In this document: piece after piece, positions 1 to 10,135 of the stretch
Numbering within the stretch: the stretch's first letter is position 1
Layout: each line of letters begins with the position of its first letter
Origin: Pseudomonadota bacterium
GTDB lineage: Bacteria; Pseudomonadota; Gammaproteobacteria; Burkholderiales; Rhodocyclaceae
DNA length: 60,060 nt
Direction: 5' to 3'
Assembly (NCBI GenBank): GCA_029780075.1
Contig: JAKOZI010000120.1
Span: forward strand, 1 to 60,060
Made by a program: the position numbers and the translations under genes
The notes under the pieces: model-generated
Told to the model about the DNA's origin: nothing
Databases searched by the model: none
Seen by the model: the letters and a program-made list of their open reading frames with translations, nothing else

Positions 1-197
1 GCTTGAGGAACGTCACGGGGGAGTGGACGCTGGTCTGCCTGGCGTGGAACTTGAAGCGGATGGCCAAATTGCGCCCGCAGTAGGGAAAAACGAGGGGAAA
101 CCGTACAAAAGGCCGGAAAAACGACGAAATGCCGCCCGCTCATTCCGCATCGTGAAATCTGGCAGTTTCCCCTACTCCAAGTCCGACAGGCTGCTAG
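1..197 (+). mobile_element. Right end of an insertion sequence (IS1182/IS5-like), cut by the window edge
   Basis: The left edge holds the last codons of a transposase followed by about 114 noncoding bases. The sequence at 181-197 (GTCCGACAGGCTGCTAG) read in reverse starts CTAGCAGCCTGTCGGAC, which resembles the terminal inverted repeat of IS1182-type elements. I therefore place the element's right end near 197, just before the GC-rich run at 198-210. The left end and target duplication are outside the window, so the boundary is inferred, not proven. Confidence 0.55.
3..83 (+). CDS. Transposase, C-terminal fragment (5' end outside window)
   Basis: The frame beginning at base 3 reads LRNVTGEWTLVCLAWNLKRM followed by AKLRPQ and a TAG stop at 81-83. 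The pattern GEWTLVCLAWNLKR close to the stop is the usual C-terminal tail of DDE transposases of the IS1182/IS5 group, which cut and paste the element by a DDE-type strand transfer. Only 26 residues are visible and none of the catalytic residues, so whether the full gene is intact cannot be judged. Another frame is open across the same stretch (23-229), but it has no family likeness and is taken as a shadow. Confidence 0.6.
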   Translation: MRNVTGEWTLVCLAWNLKRMAKLRPQ

Positions 198-249
198 GCG
201 CCCGGGGGCGATTGACCGCTGACGGATGACATTGACGGGGAGGTACGCA

Positions 250-969
250 ATGCTTGAACTACGTCGTGCCGATGAGCGCGGATACGCCAGCTTCGGCTGG
301 CTCACCTCCCGCCACACCTTCTCCTTCGGGAGCTATTTCGACCCGCGTCAGATGGGTTTCTCCGACCTGCGGGTGATCAACGACGACTGGGTTCAGCCGG
401 GCAAGGGTTTTGACACCCATCCCCACCAGGACATGGAGATTTTCACGTATGTCCTAGCAGGAGCCCTCGAACACCGCGATTCGATGGGCAACGGATCGAT
501 CATCCGTCCGGGTGACGTACAGATGATGAGTGCCGGTACCGGCATACACCACAGCGAGTTCAATCCGTCGCCTCAGGATCCCGTGCATCTGTTGCAGATC
601 TGGATCGTTCCCGACCGTTTGCGGGTCGCACCGCGATACCAGCAGGTGCATTTCCCGGATAGCGAGAAACGCGGTCGGCTGCGTCTGATCATTTCACCCG
701 ATGCTACCGACGGCTCGTTGTCGGTGTATCAGGACGCACGTGTGTACGCCGGTCTCTTCGATGGTGACGAAGGTACGACGTTGGATCTCGGTGCTTCGCG
801 CCATGCCTATGTGCACCTCGCGCGCGGCTCGCTGCAGATCAATGGCCAGCGGCTGCAGGCTGGCGACGGCGCGCGCCTACGCGACGAAACGGCGATCGAG
901 ATCACCGCCGGAGATGCCGCCGAAGTCCTGATCTTCGACCTTCGAGCCAACGGAGCCGCGCGCAGCTAG
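250..969 (+). CDS. Pirin family protein (bicupin)
   Basis: A 239-residue pirin/YhhW-type protein with two cupin barrels. Bacterial relatives bind one metal ion and some show quercetin 2,3-dioxygenase activity; the physiological role is usually unknown. The N-terminal cupin keeps the expected metal ligands His57 and His59 (THPHQDMEIFTYV) and His101 and Glu103 (GIHHSEF). The start at 250 was chosen over an upstream ATG at 226 because it has a GGGGAGG ribosome site at 236-242 and gives the family-typical start MLELRRADERG. It stands alone between the IS end and the convergent cysK. Function beyond the fold is not predictable. Confidence 0.9.
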   Translation: MLELRRADERGYASFGWLTSRHTFSFGSYFDPRQMGFSDLRVINDDWVQPGKGFDTHPHQDMEIFTYVLAGALEHRDSMGNGSIIRPGDVQMMSAGTGIHHSEFNPSPQDPVHLLQIWIVPDRLRVAPRYQQVHFPDSEKRGRLRLIISPDATDGSLSVYQDARVYAGLFDGDEGTTLDLGASRHAYVHLARGSLQINGQRLQAGDGARLRDETAIEITAGDAAEVLIFDLRANGAARS

Positions 970-1005
970 CCTTCCCCCAGATTCCCCACCCGCTCGGCCG
1001 TTTTG

Positions 1006-1983
<978 letters not shown>

Positions 1984-2072
1984 ACGGATCTCCTGGTGTG
2001 GGCAATGGTGTGTGGGAAACTGGTTGGCGGCCCCGCCGCATCCAGCACCGCGCGTTCAGTTCGCAACGGATA

Positions 2073-2101
2073 ATGCTAACCCGGCGTCGGCTTCAAGCCA
2101 A
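2073..2101 (-). promoter_or_regulatory. Candidate sigma70 promoter for cysK
   Basis: Read leftward, TTGGCT (2101-2096) and TAGCAT (2078-2073) are separated by 17 bases, giving a leader of roughly 85 bases before cysK. The match to consensus is moderate, and no CysB site could be assigned with confidence. Confidence 0.35.
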
Positions 2102-2266
2102 TGACGAAGTTTTTCTATGGTTATGCTTTTTGCGCGGGGGTAGTCATAGCGTTAGCGGACGCAATTGACGCGCTCATACCCCGTTGGACAAGGCTTTCGC
2201 TCGCACGATCTAACCATATTCGTTATCATGCACAGTTACTTCCGCTGCCCATACTGGTCCGTATCC

Positions 2267-3097
2267 GTGTTCAACTGCGATCTCCACTGCCATTCCACCT
2301 GCTCGGACGGTCTCTTGCCCGCTGCCGAAGTGGCTCGTCGCGCGGCCGCGAACGGTGTGGAGATGTTGGCGTTGACCGACCACGATGACCTTGACGGCCT
2401 GCCGGCCGCGCGTGCGGTTGCGGACGCCGTGGGCATGGCGTTTGTCAATGGCGTGGAAATCTCGATCGAATGGGAGTCGCTGCAGATCCACATTCTGGGG
2501 CTTGCCTTCAACCGCGCTGATCCGGCGTTGAACGCCGGCCTGGCGGCGATCCGTTCGGGGCGTATCGAGCGTGCGCGACGGATGTCGGCCGAACTGGAAA
2601 AGGTCGGCATCGCTGGTGCCTTCGAGGGGGCGATGCGCTTCGCCGCCAACCCGAGCCTGGTCAGTCGTGCGCATTTCGGTCGTTATCTGGTGGAAAGCGG
2701 CGTTTGCAAGGATCTGCGCAGCGTCTTCGAGTCTTATCTGGTTCCGGGTCGGCCGGGCTACGTCGATCACCGCTGGGCGACGCTGTCCGATTCGCTGCGC
2801 TGGATCCTGGGCGCTGGTGGGCTGGCGGTGGTTGCTCATCCCGGGCGCTACAAACTGCCGCGCGCCGAAATGCGGCGTTTTCTCGGCGAGTTCAAGGATC
2901 TCGGCGGGCAGGCGATCGAAGTCATGTCGGGCAGCCACACGGCGGAACATGTTGAGGCTTTCGGTCGCCTGGCCAGGGAGCATGACTTTCTGGCGTCGCG
3001 CGGTTCCGATTTTCATGGCCCGGGTGAAAGTTATGTCGATCTGGGCAAACTGGCGCCCCTGCCGGCGGGTTTGACGCCCGTCTGGCAGGCATTCTGA
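2267..3097 (+). CDS. PHP-domain phosphoesterase (RNase AM/TrpH-like)
   Basis: A PHP-domain metal-dependent phosphoesterase of the YciV/TrpH group; characterised relatives degrade nucleotides or short RNA in the 5' to 3' direction (RNase AM). Metal motif DLHCHSTCSDG sits at the N terminus, followed by LTDHDDLDG and later VAHPGRYKLP and SRGSDFHGPGE, all typical PHP ligands. I chose the GTG at 2267 because family members begin only a few residues before DLHCHS; an ATG at 2228 would add 13 unlikely residues and neither start has a clear ribosome site. It is followed 22 bases later by the YciO-type gene, the usual pairing with TrpH-like genes. Confidence 0.88.
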   Translation: MFNCDLHCHSTCSDGLLPAAEVARRAAANGVEMLALTDHDDLDGLPAARAVADAVGMAFVNGVEISIEWESLQIHILGLAFNRADPALNAGLAAIRSGRIERARRMSAELEKVGIAGAFEGAMRFAANPSLVSRAHFGRYLVESGVCKDLRSVFESYLVPGRPGYVDHRWATLSDSLRWILGAGGLAVVAHPGRYKLPRAEMRRFLGEFKDLGGQAIEVMSGSHTAEHVEAFGRLAREHDFLASRGSDFHGPGESYVDLGKLAPLPAGLTPVWQAF

Positions 3098-3119
3098 GCC
3101 TCGGAGGGAGTGCGCCGCG

Positions 3120-3746
3120 ATGATACAGTATGTCACCATTCATCCCGACAACCCACAGGAGAGGCTGCTGCAAAAGGCCGTCGCGGTCGTTCGCCATGGC
3201 GGCATCATTGCCTTGCCGACCGACTCCAGCTATGCATTGGGTTGCCATCTCGGCGACAAGGCTGCAGTCGAGCGTATTCGCAGCCTGCGTGGCGTCGATG
3301 ATCGGCATCACCTGACGCTGATGTGCCGCGACCTGTCGCAGATCGGCCAGTTCGCGCGCGTCGACAATGCCCGTTATCGCTTGCTGAAGGCGACGACGCC
3401 AGGCAGCTACACCTTCATCCTCGAAGGCACCCGGGAATTGCCACGGCGTGTCCTGCACCCGAAACGCAAGACCATCGGCTTGCGCATTCCGGCGCACACG
3501 GTCACGCTGGCGCTGCTCGAGGCCCTTGGCGAGCCGTTGCTGACCTCGACGCTGATCCTCGCCGGTGACGAAGATCGGCTGACTGAAGGCTGGGAGATAC
3601 GTGATCGACTCGACGGCCAGATTGAATTGATCCTCGACGGTGGCCATTGCGGCATCAAGCCGACGACGGTCGTCGACCTGACGGGGGCACTGCCGGTGCT
3701 GATTCGCGCCGGGCTCGGCGCGCTGGCGCCGCTGGGCCTGGACTAA
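3120..3746 (+). CDS. YciO/Sua5/YrdC family protein
   Basis: A 208-residue member of the YrdC-like superfamily, closest to the YciO branch. YrdC and Sua5 make threonylcarbamoyl-AMP for the t6A modification of tRNA; whether YciO proteins do this in vivo is less certain. The nucleotide-binding segment GGIIALPTDSSYALGCH (residues 27-43) and the PGSYTFIL segment are present; there is no C-terminal Sua5 extension. It lies between the PHP gene and the M50 protease gene, with 10 bases to the latter, so a common transcript is likely. Start ATG at 3120 follows GGAGGGAG at 3102-3109. Confidence 0.88.
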   Translation: MIQYVTIHPDNPQERLLQKAVAVVRHGGIIALPTDSSYALGCHLGDKAAVERIRSLRGVDDRHHLTLMCRDLSQIGQFARVDNARYRLLKATTPGSYTFILEGTRELPRRVLHPKRKTIGLRIPAHTVTLALLEALGEPLLTSTLILAGDEDRLTEGWEIRDRLDGQIELILDGGHCGIKPTTVVDLTGALPVLIRAGLGALAPLGLD

Positions 3747-3756
3747 GGAACCGCGT

Positions 3757-4413
3757 ATGGACCCGGCCATGATTCAGACCATCGCCATCGCCGCTTTGCC
3801 GGTGATCTTCGCGATCACCTTGCACGAAGCCGCGCATGGCTACGCGGCACGCCACTTCGGTGATCCGACGGCGTGGCAGGCCGGACGGATCACCGCCAAT
3901 CCGCTCAGGCATATCGATCTGGTCGGGACGATCATCGTGCCGGCGATCATCCTGCTGCTCTCCGACAACAGTATTCTGTTCGGTTGGGCGAAGCCCGTAC
4001 CGGTCAATTTCGGGCACCTGCGGCACCCGAAGAGCGACATGTTGTGGGTCGCGGCGGCCGGTCCCGGCGCCAACCTCGCGATGCTGCTGTTCTGGGCGGC
4101 GCTGGCCAAGATGGCCTGGTTGCTGCCAATCAATTTCTTCAGTTTGCCGATGGCGCGTATGGCCGAAATCGGGATGTCGATCAACATCGCGCTGATGGTG
4201 CTCAACCTCTTCCCATTGCCGCCGCTCGACGGTGGGCGCATCGCCGTCAGCCTGTTGCCGCGAGATGCGGCCTGGCAGTTTGCCAAACTCGAACGCTTCG
4301 GTTTTCCGATCCTGCTGCTGCTGTTATTTACCGGTATTCTCGGATCGTTGCTGATGCCGGTGATGCGTCTGGTCGGCGGACTCGTCGAGATCATTTTTCA
4401 ATTACCTTCCTGA
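3757..4413 (+). CDS. Site-2 protease family membrane metalloprotease (peptidase M50)
   Basis: A 218-residue integral membrane protein with the zinc-binding HEAAH motif at residues 23-27 inside the first hydrophobic segment and the third ligand region LNFPLPPLDGG-like (NLFPLPPLDGGRI) near residue 155. This is the short YwhC/Rv-type M50 family that lacks PDZ and CBS domains. Such proteases cleave substrates within the inner membrane; the substrate here is unknown. It sits directly before trpS, 17 bases apart, the conserved betaproteobacterial arrangement. Catalytic residues are intact. Confidence 0.9.
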   Translation: MDPAMIQTIAIAALPVIFAITLHEAAHGYAARHFGDPTAWQAGRITANPLRHIDLVGTIIVPAIILLLSDNSILFGWAKPVPVNFGHLRHPKSDMLWVAAAGPGANLAMLLFWAALAKMAWLLPINFFSLPMARMAEIGMSINIALMVLNLFPLPPLDGGRIAVSLLPRDAAWQFAKLERFGFPILLLLLFTGILGSLLMPVMRLVGGLVEIIFQLPS

Positions 4414-4430
4414 ACTGACGAAGACAGAAC

Positions 4431-5633
4431 ATGTATGCAGAACGAGTTCTCTCCGGGATGCGCCCGACCGGCAGCCTGCATCTGGGCCACTACCACGGGG
4501 TGCTGAAGAACTGGGTGCGGCTGCAGCATGAGTACCCCTGCCTGTTCTTCGTCGCCGACTGGCACGCCCTGACCACCCAGTACGACGACCCGCGAGGCAT
4601 CGTCAATGCCGCGTGGGACATGGTCATCGACTGGCTGGCGGCGGGTGTCGACCCGGTCCGGGCGACGCTGTTCATCCAGTCGCAGGTACCCGAGCATGCC
4701 GAGTTGCATCTGCTGCTGTCGATGATGACTCCCCTGGGCTGGCTGGAGCGCGTTCCGACCTACAAGGACCAGCAGGAGAAACTGGAGAACAAGGATCTGT
4801 CGACCTACGGTTTCCTCGGTTACCCGCTGCTGCAGTCCGCGGACATTCTGATCTATCGCGCCGACAAGGTACCGGTAGGTGAGGATCAGGTGCCGCATAT
4901 CGAGTTTTCACGCGAAATTGCGCGTCGCTTCAACCATCTCTACGGCCGCGAGCCCGGTTTCGAAGACAAGGCCAGGGAAGCGGTCAGGAAGCTGGGTGCG
5001 AAGCGGGCCCGCCGTTACGAGGAGCTGCGCACACGTTTTCAACAGCAGGGCGAGCAGGCGGCGATCGGGTGGGCACATGCCTTGCTTGACGAGTTGCCGG
5101 GGCTTGCGCACGACGATCGCGAGCGGCTGTGCGGTTATCTCGAAGGCACAGGGAAAATGATTCTGGTCGAGCCTGCCGCGCTGCTGACCGAAGCCTCGCG
5201 CATGCCCGGTCTCGATGGTCAGAAGATGTCGAAGTCCTACGGCAACACGATCACGTTGCGCGAGGACGCCGCTTCGGTAACGCACAAAATTCGGCGCATG
5301 CCCACCGATCCGGCACGCATCCGCCGTACCGACCCCGGTGAGCCGGCCAACTGTCCGGTCTGGCAATTACACCAGGTATACTCCGACGAGACTTGTCAGG
5401 CGTGGGTGGAGCAGGGCTGTCGCAGCGCCGGTATCGGTTGCCTCGACTGCAAGCAGCCGGTGATCGACGGCATCCTCAGGGAGCAGGCGCCGATGCGCGC
5501 GCGTGCGCAGCCATTTCTGGAGGATCCGAAACTGGTGCGCGAGATCATTGGCGATGGCAACAGCAAGGCGCGTTGCCTCGCCCGCGAAACGATGCGCGAC
5601 GTACGCCAGGCGATCGGGCTGGACTTCAACTGA
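4431..5633 (+). CDS. trpS: Tryptophan--tRNA ligase
   Basis: Class I aminoacyl-tRNA synthetase that charges tRNA-Trp. The HIGH-type motif appears as GSLHLGHY near residue 15 and the KMSKS motif as GQKMSKSYGN in the C-terminal half. At 400 residues it is longer than the E. coli enzyme (about 334) because of an inserted segment after REPGFED, which is rich in Arg and Lys and is the normal form in betaproteobacteria. The gene follows the M50 gene by 17 bases and is followed 26 bases later by scpA, so it probably shares their transcript. All signature motifs are intact. Confidence 0.97.
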   Translation: MYAERVLSGMRPTGSLHLGHYHGVLKNWVRLQHEYPCLFFVADWHALTTQYDDPRGIVNAAWDMVIDWLAAGVDPVRATLFIQSQVPEHAELHLLLSMMTPLGWLERVPTYKDQQEKLENKDLSTYGFLGYPLLQSADILIYRADKVPVGEDQVPHIEFSREIARRFNHLYGREPGFEDKAREAVRKLGAKRARRYEELRTRFQQQGEQAAIGWAHALLDELPGLAHDDRERLCGYLEGTGKMILVEPAALLTEASRMPGLDGQKMSKSYGNTITLREDAASVTHKIRRMPTDPARIRRTDPGEPANCPVWQLHQVYSDETCQAWVEQGCRSAGIGCLDCKQPVIDGILREQAPMRARAQPFLEDPKLVREIIGDGNSKARCLARETMRDVRQAIGLDFN

Positions 5634-5659
5634 GCGCCGGTGCCGTTCTGCGATTGCCG

Positions 5660-6505
5660 ATGAGCGATACCGCCAGCGTCGAAGAGGCAGCGGCGGCGCC
5701 CCTGGACAGTGTGGTCAGTCCGCTGGCCATGATCTACGGGCAGCCGCTGGCGCAGTTTCCGCGTGACCTGTACATCCCGCCCGATGCCATGGCGGTCATG
5801 CTCGATGCCTTCGAGGGGCCGCTCGACCTGCTGCTGTACCTGATCCGCAAGGCCAACGTGAATGTACTGGATATTCCGATGGCGCTGTTGACCGAGCAGT
5901 ATCTGGTTTACGTGGAAGCGATGCGTTCGCAGAATCTCGAACTCGCCGCCGACTATCTGGTGATGGCTGCCATGCTGATCGAGATCAAGTCGCGGATGCT
6001 GCTTCCCCGCCCGAAAGCAGCGACCGGCGACGAAACCGAGGATCCGCGAGCGGAACTGGTGCGGCGCCTGATCGAGTACGAGCAGATGAAACTGGCGGCG
6101 CAGCAAATCAATGCGTGGCCGCAAGCGGAGCGTGATTTTGACTGGGTCGAGGTCTGGGTCGAGAAGGCCCTGCTGCGGCGCCTGCCGGAGGTCAGTCCGC
6201 TGGATCTGCAGAACGCCTGGCATGGCATTCTTCGCCAGGCCAGACTGCATACCCGCCATCGGGTAGAGCGCGAGGAGTTGTCGGTACGCGAGCATATGGG
6301 CGTGATCCTGCGTCGTCTGCGCGAGGCCGGAGGCTTTGTCGACTTCGTCGATCTTTTCGATCCGACGCAGGGGGTTCCGGTGCTGGTCGTGCACTTCCTG
6401 GCGGTGCTCGAACTGGCGCGCGAGCACCTGCTCGAAATGACACAAGTCGAGGTGTTCGCTCCGATCTACCTGAGGTTGACCGATGAGCGTAGCGACTTCC
6501 GATAA
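5660..6505 (+). CDS. scpA: Segregation and condensation protein A
   Basis: Kleisin subunit of the SMC-ScpAB condensin that folds and separates the chromosome. The diagnostic N-terminal kleisin segment [22 protein letters not shown] begins around residue 46, after an unusually long acidic-alanine leader, and a conserved winged-helix C terminus ends in [16 protein letters not shown]. The protein has 281 residues. The start at 5660 lies after the trpS stop; an open frame reaches upstream into trpS but would not be read. Its last 23 bases overlap scpB, indicating translational coupling of the two subunits. No smc gene is in the window. Confidence 0.93.
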   Translation: MSDTASVEEAAAAPLDSVVSPLAMIYGQPLAQFPRDLYIPPDAMAVMLDAFEGPLDLLLYLIRKANVNVLDIPMALLTEQYLVYVEAMRSQNLELAADYLVMAAMLIEIKSRMLLPRPKAATGDETEDPRAELVRRLIEYEQMKLAAQQINAWPQAERDFDWVEVWVEKALLRRLPEVSPLDLQNAWHGILRQARLHTRHRVEREELSVREHMGVILRRLREAGGFVDFVDLFDPTQGVPVLVVHFLAVLELAREHLLEMTQVEVFAPIYLRLTDERSDFR

Positions 6506-7070
6506 CTCGCTGCCGGCCAATGCGCCGGAGGCTCCCGACGAATGGAAGCGGATACTCGAAGCGGTGTTGCTGAGCGCCCGCGAGCCGCTGTCGCTGGTCG
6601 AACTGCGAAAGGTGTTCGCCGACCGGGTCGCTGGTGAAGTCCTGCATGCACTGCTCGACGAGTTGCGCGCGGAATGGCGCGAACGTCCGCTCGAGCTGTT
6701 GCAGGTGGCGAGCGGCTGGCGTTTCCGGACGCGTGCCGAGTATATGCCCTACCTGGAGCGGCTGAACCCTGAAAAGCCGCCGCGCTACTCGCGAGCGGTG
6801 CTGGAAACTTTGGCCATCATTGCCTATCGCCAGCCGGTAACGCGTGGCGACATCGAGGACATCCGCGGTGTGACGGTCGCCACACAGGTGATCCGGGTAC
6901 TCGAAGAGCGCGGTTGGATCGATGTCGTCGGTCATCGCGATACGCCTGGCCGACCAGCCTTGCTGGCGACTACCAGGAAATTCCTCGACGATCTCGGTTT
7001 GCGCAGTCTCGCCGAGTTGCCCGCGCTCGAACAGATCAATCCCACCCTGGACCTCGCAAATGCCCAATAA
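6483..7070 (+). CDS. scpB: Segregation and condensation protein B
   Basis: Partner of ScpA, a tandem winged-helix protein that dimerises and bridges the SMC complex. The conserved core [20 protein letters not shown] followed by GDIEDIRGV, and the ending [16 protein letters not shown], are characteristic. It has 195 residues, a usual length. The start overlaps the scpA end by 23 bases and its own end overlaps the rluB start by 11 bases, so scpA, scpB and rluB look like one tightly coupled unit, as in many betaproteobacteria. Confidence 0.94.
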   Translation: MSVATSDNSLPANAPEAPDEWKRILEAVLLSAREPLSLVELRKVFADRVAGEVLHALLDELRAEWRERPLELLQVASGWRFRTRAEYMPYLERLNPEKPPRYSRAVLETLAIIAYRQPVTRGDIEDIRGVTVATQVIRVLEERGWIDVVGHRDTPGRPALLATTRKFLDDLGLRSLAELPALEQINPTLDLANAQ

Positions 7071-8031
7071 CCGACGCAGACCTCCTGCCGACCCTCCTCG
7101 TTCGCCTTTGTCGTCGGCATCGCCCGCAGCGGCAGGAGGCCGACGGCGGCCGCCTGCGCCTGCGTCTTCGCTCGCGGCCGACAATTCGCGGCATGCGTTG
7201 CGAACCACTACCGGGGAGTCGTCGAGGCGTAGCCGTCACCATGAACCCGTCGGCAAGCCGGAGCGCCTGCACAAACTGCTGGCGAATAGCGGCATTGGCT
7301 CGCGTCGGGAGATGGAGGCGCTGATCGGTGCCGGCCGCATCATGGTCAACGGTGAGCCGGCACACATCGGCCAAACGGTGAGTCTGGGCGACCGGATCAA
7401 GGTCAATGGCAAGCTGGTACAACTGCGCTTCTCCGACCGCCTGCCGCGGGTGATCCTTTATCACAAACCGGAAGGCGAAATCGTTTCGCGCAATGATCCG
7501 GATCATCGGCCGAACGTGTTTACCTCTCTGCCACGGATGTCGGCCGGGCGCTGGGTGGCTGTCGGCCGCCTCGATTTCAACACCAGTGGCCTGCTGCTGT
7601 TGACCACTTCAGGGGATCTGGCCAATCGGCTGATGCATCCACGTTATCAGCTGGTGCGTGAGTACGCGGTGCGGATCCTTGGCGAATTGCCCGACGAAGC
7701 ACGACTGCGCCTGCTGGAGGGTATCGAACTCGAGGACGGCCCGGCAAAATTTTCGAGCTTTCAGGAAGCCGGCGGCGAGGGGGCCAATCGCTGGTACCGC
7801 GTATCGCTGTTCGAGGGGCGCAACCGTGAGGTGCGGCGCATGTTCGAGGCCGTCGGTGTCGTCGTCAGCCGCCTGATGCGGGTCCGCTACGGCCCCTTCC
7901 TGCTGCCGCCTGGCTTGAAGCGGGGCCAGGTCCAGGAGCTGCCCGAGGCGGAAGTAAAGAAGCTCCTGGCTGACTTCGGGATGGCGGAGGCGCAGCCCGA
8001 GCGCCCGGCGCGGCGGTCGCGAGAACGGTGA
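7060..8031 (+). CDS. rluB: 23S rRNA pseudouridine synthase B
   Basis: Isomerises uridine 2605 (E. coli numbering) of 23S rRNA to pseudouridine. The protein has 323 residues. Residues 1-65 form a low-complexity Arg/Pro/Ser/Ala tail, then comes an S4 RNA-binding domain ([19 protein letters not shown]), then the RsuA-type catalytic domain with the nucleophile Asp172 in [15 protein letters not shown]. The ATG at 7060 lies within the end of scpB and is the first in-frame start that is not deep inside that gene. RluB rather than RluE is suggested by the length and the N-terminal tail, but the family is similar and the target base is inferred. Confidence 0.87.
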   Translation: MPNNRRRPPADPPRSPLSSASPAAAGGRRRPPAPASSLAADNSRHALRTTTGESSRRSRHHEPVGKPERLHKLLANSGIGSRREMEALIGAGRIMVNGEPAHIGQTVSLGDRIKVNGKLVQLRFSDRLPRVILYHKPEGEIVSRNDPDHRPNVFTSLPRMSAGRWVAVGRLDFNTSGLLLLTTSGDLANRLMHPRYQLVREYAVRILGELPDEARLRLLEGIELEDGPAKFSSFQEAGGEGANRWYRVSLFEGRNREVRRMFEAVGVVVSRLMRVRYGPFLLPPGLKRGQVQELPEAEVKKLLADFGMAEAQPERPARRSRER

Positions 8032-8056
8032 GGTATCGCGATTGATCGCAGGCCGA

Positions 8057-8085
8057 TTTACCTCTGCTGATATTTTCGTTATAAT
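8057..8085 (+). promoter_or_regulatory. Strong sigma70 promoter of the rimP-nusA-infB operon
   Basis: TTTACC at 8057-8062 and a perfect TATAAT at 8080-8085 are separated by exactly 17 bases. Transcription would begin near 8092, giving a leader of about 70 bases before rimP. This is one of the best sigma70 matches in the window. Confidence 0.75.
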
Positions 8086-8102
8086 CCAAGGGTTTTCCGC
8101 TC

Positions 8103-8151
8103 GCCCCCCAGGGGGCAATTTTTTCGGGGATGGGCGTTTCGCCCATTTTTT
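8103..8151 (+). promoter_or_regulatory. rimP leader: two tandem terminator-like hairpins (attenuator candidate)
   Basis: Between the promoter and the rimP start two stem-loops follow each other. The first is GCCCC-CCAG-GGGGC (8103-8116) followed by AATTTTTTC. The second is ATGGGCG-TTT-CGCCCAT (8130-8146) followed by a T run to 8151, eleven bases before the ATG. Both have the form of intrinsic terminators. A rimP leader with a terminator is known from gammaproteobacteria and is thought to act by attenuation; regulation here is inferred from position and structure. Confidence 0.6.
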
Positions 8152-8161
8152 GTTTGCAGCC

Positions 8162-8629
8162 ATGGATATGCACGAAGTTCTTGAAAAGACGGTAACGGGT
8201 CTCGGCTATGAGCTGGTAGACGTCGAAAGAAGTCCGCACGGCCGCGTGCTGCGGGTGTTCATCGACAAGCCGGACAAGCCGCGCGGCGTCGATGTGGAGG
8301 ATTGTGCTCTGGTGAGCAATCAGCTCTCACGCGTGCTGACGGTCGAGAACATTGACTATGACCGGCTGGAAGTCTCCTCGCCGGGGATTGACAGGCCGTT
8401 GAAGAAAGCCACCGATTTCGAGCGTTTCGCGGGTTCCGAAATCACATTGAAATTGCGCCTGCCGTTGAATGGCCGGCGCAACTTCAGCGGCGTACTGCAC
8501 GGCATTCAGGATGGCAGGCTGCGTCTGCAGACCGATGCGGGCGAAATGGAGGTCGACCTGGTCAATATTGACAAGGCACGGCTGGTGCCCAAGTTCGACA
8601 TGCTGAAATCGGGCGACAGGCTGGTTTAG
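8162..8629 (+). CDS. rimP: Ribosome maturation factor RimP
   Basis: Helps assemble the 30S subunit. The protein has 155 residues with the N-terminal alpha/beta domain ([16 protein letters not shown]) and the SH3-like C-terminal domain; the motifs [14 protein letters not shown] and [14 protein letters not shown] are diagnostic. The ATG at 8162 was chosen because the first ten codons match the family and the upstream in-frame codons lie in the leader hairpins. It is the first gene of the rimP-nusA-infB-rbfA-truB operon, with 14 bases to nusA. Confidence 0.95.
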   Translation: MDMHEVLEKTVTGLGYELVDVERSPHGRVLRVFIDKPDKPRGVDVEDCALVSNQLSRVLTVENIDYDRLEVSSPGIDRPLKKATDFERFAGSEITLKLRLPLNGRRNFSGVLHGIQDGRLRLQTDAGEMEVDLVNIDKARLVPKFDMLKSGDRLV

Positions 8630-8643
8630 GAGGTAATGAGGAA

Positions 8644-10116
8644 ATGAGCCGCGAAATCTTGCTGCTGGTAGATGTCCTGGCACGTGAAAAGAACGTGACC
8701 AAGGATATCGTCTTCGGCGCGCTGGAAATGGCGCTGGCGTCGGCTACCAAGAAGCGTATCCACGACGACGCAAACGTCCGCGTTGCGGTTGATCGCGAAA
8801 CCGGCGATTTCGAGACCTTCCGTCGCTGGGAGGTCGTTGCCGATCAGGACTTCCTTGACGAGGAGCAGCAGGTGCCGTTGTCGGAAGCGCAGGCGCAGGA
8901 TCCCGAGGTCGAGATCGGGGATTACCTGGAAGAGGCTCTGGAGCCCATAGACTTCGGTCGGATCGGTGCGCAGGCGGCCAAGCAGGTGATTCTGCAGAAG
9001 ATTCGCGATGCCGAGCGGGAACAGGTGCTGAGCGATTTCCTGGGTCGCAAGGAACATCTGGTGACTGGCACGATCAAGCGCATGGAGCGTGGCAACGCGA
9101 TCATCGAAACCGGCAAGATGGAAGCCTTGTTGCCGCGCGATCAGATGATTCCGCGTGAGAATCTGCGCATCGGTGATCGGGTCAAGGCTTATCTGTTGCG
9201 CATCGACCGTTCGGCGCGTGGACCACAACTGATCCTCTCGCGAACCGCGCCGGAATTCATTATTCAACTGTTCGCCTTGGAAGTTCCCGAAGTGGATGAT
9301 GGGCTGCTGGAGATCAAGGCCGCAGCTCGTGACCCCGGTATGCGTGCGAAGATCGCGGTCAAGTCCAATGACCAGCGTATCGATCCCATCGGGACCTGCG
9401 TCGGGATGCGCGGTTCCCGGGTGACTGCGGTAACCAATGAACTGGCTGGCGAACGTGTGGATATCGTCCTCTGGTCGGCTGACCCGGCACAGTTTGTCGT
9501 GGGCGCGCTGGCGCCGGCTGAAGTCAGCTCGATCATTGTCGACGAGGAGAAGCACAGCATGGACGTGGTGGTTGACGAGCAGAATCTGGCAATCGCCATT
9601 GGTCGTGGGGGTCAGAACGTTCGCCTCGCGTCTGAAATGACCGGCTGGACGATCAACCTGATGACCGAGGAAGAGTCGAAGACTCTGGTCGAGGCCGAAG
9701 CCGCGGCGATCCGTGTGCTGTTCATGGAGAAACTCGACGTCGATGAGGATGTCGCCAACATCCTCATCGACGAAGGCTTCTCGACTCTTGAGGAAGTGGC
9801 CTATGTGCCGCTGCACGAAATGCTCGAGATCGAGGCCTTCGACGAAGCAACGGTTCAGGAACTGCGCGAGCGGGCACGTAATGTTCTGCTGACCGACGCG
9901 ATCGTCACCGAGGAGAAGATCGGCGACGTCGCCGAGGACATGCTGACTCTCGAAGGGATGGACAAGTCACTGGCCGGTAAGCTGGCTGGTAGTGGCATCA
10001 AGACGCGCGACGATCTTGCCGATCTGGCCGTCGACGAACTTACCGAGATCACCGGCATTGATGCCCAAAGGGCCAAACAACTGATCACCACGGCGCGTGC
10101 GCACTGGTTCGAGTAA
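8644..10116 (+). CDS. nusA: Transcription termination/antitermination factor NusA
   Basis: Binds RNA polymerase and nascent RNA and promotes pausing, hairpin termination and rRNA antitermination. The 490-residue protein has the polymerase-binding N domain, S1 ([20 protein letters not shown]), two KH domains ([15 protein letters not shown] and [14 protein letters not shown]) and two C-terminal acidic helix-hairpin-helix repeats as in E. coli. Start at 8644 follows AGGAGGTAATGAGGAA. As NusA acts at hairpins, the terminator-like leader upstream of its own operon suggests feedback control; that is inference. Confidence 0.97.
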   Translation: MSREILLLVDVLAREKNVTKDIVFGALEMALASATKKRIHDDANVRVAVDRETGDFETFRRWEVVADQDFLDEEQQVPLSEAQAQDPEVEIGDYLEEALEPIDFGRIGAQAAKQVILQKIRDAEREQVLSDFLGRKEHLVTGTIKRMERGNAIIETGKMEALLPRDQMIPRENLRIGDRVKAYLLRIDRSARGPQLILSRTAPEFIIQLFALEVPEVDDGLLEIKAAARDPGMRAKIAVKSNDQRIDPIGTCVGMRGSRVTAVTNELAGERVDIVLWSADPAQFVVGALAPAEVSSIIVDEEKHSMDVVVDEQNLAIAIGRGGQNVRLASEMTGWTINLMTEEESKTLVEAEAAAIRVLFMEKLDVDEDVANILIDEGFSTLEEVAYVPLHEMLEIEAFDEATVQELRERARNVLLTDAIVTEEKIGDVAEDMLTLEGMDKSLAGKLAGSGIKTRDDLADLAVDELTEITGIDAQRAKQLITTARAHWFE

Positions 10117-10135
10117 GCGGGAAAGAGGAATACAT

